Shown here piece after piece: positions 57,181-64,000 of a stretch of 64,000 nucleotides of DNA (positions within the stretch are counted from its first letter, which is position 1; every line of letters begins with the position of its first letter). Source of the DNA: Talinum fruticosum. Lineage: Eukaryota; Streptophyta; Magnoliopsida; Caryophyllales; Talinaceae. A model generated the notes under the pieces. It ran no database searches. It was not told the DNA's origin and was given only the letters and a program-made list of their open reading frames with translations. Made by a program: the position numbers and the translations under genes. The stretch spans positions 7,799,001-7,863,000 of the forward strand of contig JAITYX010000012.1 in assembly GCA_021018815.1 (NCBI GenBank), given 5' to 3'.

Positions 57181-58240
57181 GAACTATATAGATTTGAGAC
57201 TGTCGCTGCCTTAGTAAGGGATGAAGAACCTCTTAACTTTAATCCTTATAGTCACCCTAGTGTCCATTCAATGTTTAAGAAGAAGGGGTATTTTCCAAGT
57301 CTTGCTACAGGCCGAAGGGCATACCACCCTACCTTTCTACCTCTTGAACCTACCAATAACTACAACTTCAGGCTAGGCTATCAACCTATTGCTAAGGAAA
57401 TAGCTCAAACCATGTGGGAAATTCATACTAAGAGGATCGCACCGCACACGATCCGCCTTATCAAGCCCTTTCCATATACTCGAATAAGCGGTTCCTAAAA
57501 GGAGATAAATTCCCTTATTATGATTTTCCTAAGCCCTACTATATCAAAGAAAAATTCCCTTATCAAACCCTTTCCTTATACTCGAACAGGCAGTTCCTAA
57601 AAGGAGATAAATTTGCTTATTATGATTTTCCTTAGCCCTACTATATCAAAGAAACGGGCATCCTAGTACCTAGTCTAGAGATTTTCAATAACTGCTATAT
57701 TATGGAGAAGGAGATACCTTACCATTTTAAAGAGGGACAAGTCTACACTAGACTAGAGCAACCTCACCGAGAACAATCTTTTTAGTCTTCTGTTCGGATA
57801 AGAGTGTAACCTAGAAGGAAATTTAGTCTCACTATCGTCACGAGCTATATCGCACCCGTAGTTCGATCCATCTAGGTTCATCACCAATGTTGATATTGAT
57901 GGATCCAAGCATGTTACTTGGATTGACACCGAGGAGGGCCAAGAATTTGTCTGTCAATCTAGGAGCACATCCTCTTTCTAAGTCTAGTACTAGGGCTTGT
58001 ATTTCTCCTTATGTTATTTCCAATTCTTTTCCTAATTCTGTCACTTCTAGTTCCGTGTCTTCGCTTCGAGTCCGATGTACTCGTTACTTCATTCAATAAA
58101 ATGAACCTTTCCACTTTTTGCCTCCTCTTGCTTTTAATTGTTTTGCCTCTAATGATGAATAAGAAATCCCTAAAGAATTAATACAAGTTATGGAAGATCA
58201 TGAAAATCACTCACCAATAATAGAGGAAACAAGAACAATT
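57181..58240 (+). pseudogene. Protease-RT linker of gypsy 2
   Basis: Contains the conserved KKKGYFPSLATGRRAYHP and LGYQPIAKEIAQTMWE pieces (57271-57498), then a tandem duplication, then the FNKMNLSTF-like block (58093) and an acidic segment near 58160-58220. Not enzymatic. Confidence 0.55.
57461..57664 (+). repeat. 102 bp tandem duplication in gypsy 2
   Basis: 'tatcaagccctttccatatactcg' type sequence through 'ccctactatatcaaagaaa' occurs at 57461-57562 and again from 57563. Gypsy 1 has it once (39458 onward). The copies differ at several bases, so the duplication is not very recent. Confidence 0.85.
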
Positions 58241-60205
58241 AATCTGGGATCAGCTTGATCAACCACAAGAAGTTAAGATTGGGAAAACCTTGGATCCGTA
58301 AGAGCGTAAACAATTCACTTTGCTCCTTACAAAATTTATAGATGTCTCGTGCATGGTCCTACGAAGACCTTGCGGGTATAGATTCGAGTGTAACATAACA
58401 TAAAATCTTGTTTTACTAAGAAGCTAAGCTAGTTAAGTAGAAATTGAGGAGGATGAAATCGGAATGGGCTTTGAAGATTAAGGAAGAGGTCCGAAGCGAT
58501 GCATAGGCTGGGTTCATTAAGGGAGTTCACTATCGTCACTCGGATAGCAAATATAGTTCCGGTTCCCAAGAAGGACGACAGGGTTCGTATGTGTGGATAA
58601 TACAACGGGTCATGCTTTGCTCTCGTTCATGGATGGTTATGCTAGGTATAATCGGTGAAGATGGCTAAAGAAGATATGGAGAAGATGACCTTCATCACTT
58701 AATGGAGGAGTTATTATTATATGGTGATGCCATTTGTGCTCAAGAACATCGACGCAATGTATCAAAGGACAACAACAACATTATTGTATGATATGATCCA
58801 TAAAGAAGCTGAAGTTTACATGGATCACATGATCATAAAGTCCAAAGATAGGGCAGGGCACCTACCTAGCCTAAGGAAATTATTCCAGGGACTCAAGAAA
58901 TACAACATGCACCTTAATCCTCAAAAGTATACCTTTGTAGTAACCTTATGCAAACTGTTAGGCTATGTTGTCGAGTCTTAGAGGAAATGAAGTTGATCCT
59001 TCCAAGATCAAAGCCATTTAGGAAATCTCTCCGCCAAGCATAGAAAAAGATATAAGGGGTTTCCTAGGACATTTACAAGTACATTGGTTGTTTCATATCA
59101 AAACCGACTATGGTCTATGAACCTATTTTCAAGAAGTTAAAGAAAGGATATGAGCCCATTTGGGATGCCGAGTGCCAACAACCATTCGAGAAGGTTAAGG
59201 AATACTTGGCTAATTGTCTAGATTTAGTTCCACACCAATTAGGGAAACCTTTGCTTCTATATCTCACCATGACGGAAATGTCTATGGGAGCCATGCTAGC
59301 TGAACGAGACAGTAAAAGAAGAATGTGTGATCTACTACCTATGGAAAAAGTTCCTAGATTATGAGACTAGATACACTCCATTAAAAAAGACATCATTGGA
59401 ACTAGTCCGGACTACTAAGAAGCTCAGGCATTACATGTTAGCCCACACGGTACATGTGGTGGCACCTATGGATCCTATTAAATACATACTTGAGCAAACA
59501 ACTATCGGTAGCAATATAGCGAGATGGACCGCCATACTATTAGAATTTGAACTCAAGTTTGTCCCTTAAAAAGCGATTAGAGGAAGGATAGTGTTAGAAT
59601 TTTTAGCTAATCTACTTGTACCTGAATCACAACTCCTAACACCTTGACTCTCTAAATGAAGACATTTTACAAGTGGAGGTGGACGTTTTGACGATGTACT
59701 TCGATGGCACTTCCAATCGAAGAGCTTTGGAGTAGGAATTCTACTAGTCTCACCTGAGGGGGCACATACTCTTATTTCTGTCAAACTAGACTTGGAAGTC
59801 ACTAATAACGTTGCAGAGTATGAAGCTTGCATCACAGGACTTGAGGCTGCTGCAGAGATCAAGGTCAAGAATATCATAGTCTTCAGTGACTTCAATTTGA
59901 TCATCAATAAGATTTTGCAAAGGTGGAACGTATGCAGTGAAGCCTTGACACGCTACCAAGCATATCCGACAAAATTATCCAAGCATTTTATGAACATCTC
60001 TTTCACTTACCTTCCTAGGGATGATAATCAATTCGCTAATGCACTAGCTAAAATAGTGTCTATGATCAATATCCGTACTCGCATTAATTCAATTCTTGTT
60101 CACATTGAACGACTGAGTCACTCTCCGTACATCTATACAGTAGAAGTGCCTAATACCGACAAAACTAGTTGGTATCCCGACATTTATCAATATTTAGATA
60201 AATGA
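58241..60205 (+). pseudogene. gypsy reverse transcriptase and RNase H (gypsy 2), catalytic Asp lost
   Basis: RT begins in decayed form near 58300. VMPFVLKNIDAMYQRTTTTLLYDMIHKE (58721-58807, in pieces) shows the stretch absent from gypsy 1. The active site reads Y-M-D-H at 58817-58828 instead of Y-V-D-D. QKYTFVVTLCKLLGYVV and FLGHLQ follow. The RT-connection/RNase H segment 59110-59569 (LLLYLTMTEMSMGAML, ETRYTPLKKTSLELV, RHYMLAHTVHVVAPMDPIK) is fairly open. MYFDGTSN lies near 59695, and NNVAEYEACITGLEAA with DFNLIINK (59804-59910) carries RNase H motifs. Confidence 0.75.
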
Positions 60206-60289
60206 GAATATCCCTTGGACATCACACTTAGAGCCTAACGAGCCATTAGGATGTTGGTCGCGGATTCTTCATCAATCAAGGGCAACCGT

Positions 60290-61335
60290 ACAAGAAAACT
60301 ATTTCTAGGATTAGCTTACTTTGTGTCCATCAAAATGAAGTAAACCGCATCATCAAAGAGATTCATGGTAGGGAGTGCGAACCTCATATGAATGGTACGA
60401 TGTTGGTCCGTAAGGTTCAAAGACTCGGCTAATACCAGATCGACTATGACGATAGACTCGTTATGATTTTGTTAGAAGGTGCCATAAATGTCAAGTGTAT
60501 GCAAATTTACAACACCAACCGCCATCATTTCTTACAACATTAGCTTCACCCCGGCCATTCTCGGTTTGGGGAATAGACATCATTGGCAAGGTGACCCCTA
60601 AAGGAGCAAGCGGTCATGAATTTGTGTTAGTAGCAATCAACTACTTCACAAAATGGGTAGAGGTGGCCTCCTATGCAACTTTGACGTCGAAACAGTAGCC
60701 AAATTCATTACCCGTAATATTATCTCGTCGTTATAGGGTGCCCCACAAGCTAATAAATGATCATGGTACTCATTTTAAGAAGAAGGTAGTAGATTTGTTG
60801 GATAAGTACAAAATCCAACATTGTAAATCTTCCCCCATTTCCCTCGGACCAACAAAGCCGTTGAGGTCGCTAATAAAAATATTCGTAAAATAGTGGAAAT
60901 ATGGCGGTTGCTTATAAGGATGGGCCTCGATAAGTCGCTTTCACTTTGTGGGGTTATAGAACTTCTAGTAGAACCTCTATGGGAGAAACACATTACTGTC
61001 TAGTTTATAGCATGAAAACAGATCCTTCCTATCAAGATTGTCATTCCCTCATTAAGGATAATTGCCGAGAGCCGATTCTAGAAGCGTAATGGGCCAAGGC
61101 GCACTATGAAGAGTTAGTACTCGTTGGATGAAAGGCGCCTCACCATCCTATACAACGTTCAAATATACTAAGCACATATATCTAGGGCATTTAACAAGAA
61201 AGTTAAGCCTCGAAGTCTCGCAAATTGGATATTTTGTCCTTAAGGGGATAAGAGCGCCAATTCAAGACCCACGAGGGAAATTTAAGCCCAATTGGCAAGG
61301 CCCGTTTGTACTTAATCGGATCTTTCAGTAGACAA
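60290..61335 (+). pseudogene. gypsy integrase (gypsy 2), first catalytic Asp changed
   Basis: The N-terminal finger is partly readable: RRCHKCQVYANLQHQPP near 60473-60525. The core keeps WGIDIIGKVTPKG. The first catalytic position reads VAINYFTKWVE with Asn (60639-60641) where gypsy 1 has Asp. LINDHGTHF (second Asp, about 60752) and AVEVANKN (Glu, about 60860) remain. The C-terminal GIRAPIQDPRGKFKPNWQGPF (61239-61305, in pieces) is the usual end domain before the last stop at 61329-61331. Several frameshifts. Confidence 0.75.
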
Positions 61336-61423
61336 ACTTAGATCACTGAAGAAATATTATGTCTAACATGATCCTAGGCAAGTAGCTCGAGCCCAACGCA
61401 ACCAAGCCGAGCCATGGTGGGCG

Positions 61424-61456
61424 CCAGCCCACCACCCGGACAACGGTGGGCTGGCC
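61424..61456. other. GC-rich hairpin between sense pol and antisense gene b (gypsy 2)
   Basis: Perfect 11 bp stem GCCAGCCCACC / GGTGGGCTGGC with an 11-base loop, followed by TTTTTCTTTTGG on the plus strand. It lies between convergent gene ends. The equivalent in gypsy 1 (about 43268-43300) keeps the right arm but not a perfect left arm. Confidence 0.6.
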
Positions 61457-61785
61457 GGGCGAGGTTTTTCTTTTGGTTCCGTAATTCATTTTCAACTGCC
61501 GATTAGATGGTTCCCTTACTTACTTCCCTGGACAGTCCAATTAGGTGGTCCATTCATATCCTTTATTTATTTTAAGGGCAGTCCAATTTATTTATCTTTA
61601 CCTTTAGGTGAGTGATAAAATATAAAAGTATAGCATAATACTTACTTTTATTCAATGATAGGTAAGGCTACCGAATACATATCTAATAAAGGGATATAAT
61701 TGTAAGCACACTACTTGTAAAACACTAATAACACCGTTCTAAAGAGGCAAAACTAAACCTCCTTTTCTTTTATTCTATCCTACGA
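61457..61785 (+). other. Non-coding gap between sense and antisense genes of gypsy 2
   Basis: 'ggtccaatta'-type words and AT-rich DNA matching 43330-43690 of gypsy 1. No gene. Confidence 0.4.
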
Positions 61786-63354
61786 GTTTAAGCCCCAGCC
61801 TATCTTTACTTTCTTTCCTTTAGGGTCGACAGACTCAACTTTGTAATCCGAGGAGCGTTCCTTTAGTTCTTCAATTCTCGCGGCCTTCCTTTCTTCAGCC
61901 TTCTTTGGCTTCAGTTCTCTTTGACGGACACGTTCAACCATCCGAGGGTTTATTTCACGAATTTAGAAAGGGCAGCAACAGGGATAGCTTCTTTAGGATT
62001 CATCTCTCCGGTTCTCGTGCCTTACGTTGTTGGGGATCCACTTCTATTATCCACTCCGGATAATAGGGAGAAACGAAGTGTTGGGTGTACCTGGAGGGGT
62101 CAACAATTTCGGCAGGCTCCTCCAAGATTCGGGCCATGACTTTGTTCGGTTAGAGTTACTAAACCCTTTCAACAATTCAAAAGTAGATGACCAGATGCGA
62201 TCCAATAAGGGTATCATTTTCTCTCTTCCCGTCTCGCCGCAACACATGGCCAGGGAAGTAGTAAGTACTATTTTCTAAGCCTATCATGCGTATGAAAGGG
62301 TGCTACGAGGTATGCGTTTTGAACTGGGACACCTTCCAATGCGCCACATACCAAGCCACATCGTTATTGTGATTCTTGAGGTATTCTTCCCACCAAGAAG
62401 TTGGGTGATCACCTACCACCGTTTCTTGTTTTCACTAGCGTAAGTGACTCGCTAAGTAGGCATTAGCTTTTGGAGGAGCCTCGAATCGCCTTTAGGTGCT
62501 CCATTAACTAGATCTACACATCACGGATGCAAAATCAAAATTAGTGTCTTGCATGGTCGGTCCAAGCTTTTTAGGCCAACAAGAGCCAAATATATAAAAA
62601 AAAAAGAGCAAAACCGAGCAGGAGCAAAATTTAGAGTCTTTTGGCATAAACTAGAGGCGTTCCAGCCTCGGCGGTGCTCGGACAACCCCGTGTGGCCGGC
62701 GCCACCGACCGGTTCACACCGATTGCGCTCGACCTTCGTTGTATGCTTACCTGGAATAACAGCGGGCTCCCGGAGAAGTCTTCCTCGGAATTTGCTTCGA
62801 CCCACTCTAAACCTACGATTGTCTCAAAGAACTATTAGGGAGTTAAAGAATAATAATTCTCTAATTGTTCAACTAAACTCAATAATGTCACTCGGTGCCA
62901 AGTCCCCATCACCTCCTACTAGTAGGAATCCACCTATTCGGCAGTGATAATAGCCTCGTCACCTCGAGATGATGATTACTTTAATGTTGGCATACATGTT
63001 TCGGTAATATTTCATCAGAGTTGGTCGATTTACTCGTTTCCTAATAAGAATCCACCCTAGATTCCTATTGCTCGCTTTCAACAACTATTTATAAGTCTCC
63101 CGGAGATTTTCCGATGATTTGGGTATAGCTGGTTTTGTTCGCTTGTAACTACCTAATATGGCGTCGAATTCTTCGAGCAGGGGGCATAGTTCCTTATCCC
63201 CAAACCTAAAGACATGGTGGTGAGGATCCCAATAGGCCACAACTATCCTTGAGAAGGTCCAATAGACCTTCACCGGCGAATCGTCGAAAAGGACATTCGA
63301 CCTATGATTGGATAAACCGGATCTATCCATAATTGGATAATCCCAATAGGCCAC
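61786..63354 (-). pseudogene. Antisense gene b of gypsy 2 (DUF7745-like), broken
   Basis: The minus strand from 63354 includes VYWTFSRIVVAYWDPHHHVFRFGDKELCPLLEEFDAIL (63265-63150, in two pieces), closely matching gypsy 1 gene b and nearer the family pattern (FWDP..HVFRFG). It continues with RNLGWILIRK-like DNA and a YFPGHVL segment near 62265-62240. A basic tail (positions 61930-61800, rich in R and K) corresponds to that of gypsy 1. Stops and shifts break it. The conserved order in two diverged elements shows that it was once a functional element gene. Confidence 0.6.
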
Positions 63355-64000
63355 AAATTGTCGAAAGATGAAGATTAATTTCTACATAAGAAATTCAAGC
63401 TATGATAATAGAAGACTTGTGAACTCACTAGTTGGGTCATAATCAGTGCCGCATGGTTGGCGTAGGATATGGTCAAGTTTAAAAATGAGCTAAAAGGAAA
63501 CCCCATAAGAGTAGTCGCCGCTCATTTGGATGAAGGGAACGAAAGTATAACATGGTCGGAGGTGAATCAACTCGAAACAAATGGAGGCCATGTATTGACA
63601 CGAATTTTAGGAGTGACCGTCTCCCCAAGATACCAAAATAATCCAAAAGAAGCTTTAAACAAGATCCTCCTTTCACTCAATTCTCGTGCCACAATGACAC
63701 TTTGGAGAAGTTGGAGTTAGGCCCAAGGATGAAAGTTGGCCTACATTCAAGATTTATCAAAGAAATCAGCTAGTAAAAGCAAAAAGCAATAGGAAAACAG
63801 ATGAAAAACAGTGAATATTCAAGGTCGGAGTCCACCACAGGCAAGTGGCATAGGTTGTTGGTAGGGGCATAAAGCTAAAAGTGTGATAAAAGTTCTCTAA
63901 AGCATATTTTAAGGCAAATTTTGAGATTAAAAAGAAGCCTAGCGAGGTCACATAGTTAAGGGCTGATCTTAAGAAGTCTATCCCATGAATGTTACGATGT
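63355..64000 (-). pseudogene. Antisense gene a of gypsy 2, internal part
   Basis: Minus-strand pieces SCLKLLLDYFGILGRRSLLK (63665-63605) and PNERRLLLWGFLLAHF near 63525 match 46755-46540 of gypsy 1. 63850-64000 matches about 47000-47150. The C-terminal end of gene a and the promoter of gene b, present in gypsy 1 at about 45130-46450, are missing here, so genes a and b are nearly joined. The start of gene a lies right of the window. Confidence 0.5.

Larger units (their letters stand above)
54231..64000 (+). mobile_element. Gypsy 2: Tat-type Ty3/gypsy element, right end beyond window
   Basis: Colinear with the interior of gypsy 1 from the minisatellite leader to the antisense region, but more decayed. 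The 5' LTR is not attached: the leader joins copia C at about 54230. The 3' LTR is not reached. Relative to gypsy 1 it keeps the integrase finger and the RT segment but has lost catalytic residues in three enzymes. Confidence 0.8.

Noticed and set aside
50483..64000. 48994-50482 as the 5' LTR of gypsy 2
   Set aside because: A polypurine tract directly precedes this LTR and gypsy 1's interior leads into it, so it is the 3' LTR of gypsy 1. A shared-LTR tandem cannot be fully excluded because gypsy 2 lacks its own 5' LTR.
1..64000. CRISPR arrays, prophage or bacterial defence systems
   Set aside because: The DNA is plant nuclear repeat DNA; the only regular arrays are the minisatellites and the (TA)n tract.

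Overview
The window is nuclear DNA from a flowering plant. The evidence is dense nesting of plant-type LTR retrotransposons (Ty1/copia of the large SIRE/Maximus type and Ty3/gypsy of the Tat/Ogre type), CACTA DNA transposons, a tRNA-derived SINE, and one intron-containing plant metallothionein gene. I cannot name the species. I see no prokaryotic operons, CRISPR arrays, or intact tRNA or rRNA genes. The only host gene that reads through intact is the type 3-like metallothionein at 15.93-16.76 kb; nearly everything else is transposable-element DNA in decay.

Layout. 1-1659 is the end of an LTR of an unclassified element, cutting into copia copy A on the minus strand (1660-5227: gag, start of pol, and a 1.57 kb LTR). 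Copy A itself lies in the gag of copia element 1 (+ strand, 5228-13332: gag 3' part, pol, env-position ORF, 3' LTR), and element 1 is inserted in a DUF4283-type pseudogene (13333-13898, minus). 13.9-17.4 kb is a small gene island with the metallothionein, whose intron 2 carries a SINE head. 17433-17825 is a long inverted repeat. 17827-34420 holds three CACTA-type elements: remnant CACTA-2, CACTA-1 (18273-32788) and the short CACTA-3 (33053-34420). CACTA-1 has a tnpA/Transposase_24-like gene that is split by copia element 2 (21305-31493), the best preserved retroelement: two 1.58 kb LTRs, tRNA-Met type primer site, PPT and a 5 bp target duplication GAAGG.

34432-50482 is a 16 kb Ty3/gypsy element (gypsy 1) with diverged LTRs, a 60 bp minisatellite in its leader, broken gag-PR-RT-RNH-IN, and a 5.8 kb 3' region holding two antisense genes, each with its own TATA box. 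50483-54230 is a scrap zone of CACTA, copia C and gypsy integrase pieces. 54231-64000 is a second, more decayed relative (gypsy 2), which leaves the window inside its antisense region.

How the parts relate. The copia and gypsy genes once encoded particle protein, protease, integrase, reverse transcriptase and RNase H, but every copy has stops, frameshifts, deletions or lost catalytic residues, so none looks autonomous. Many copia frameshifts fall at CAG/CTG/CCG words and show the same few spellings (CG, CGAG, CCTG, CTCG). This could be methylation-linked decay or, quite possibly, a systematic base-calling or polishing error in methylated repeats. The antisense gene pair shared by gypsy 1 and gypsy 2 is the most interesting biological structure.
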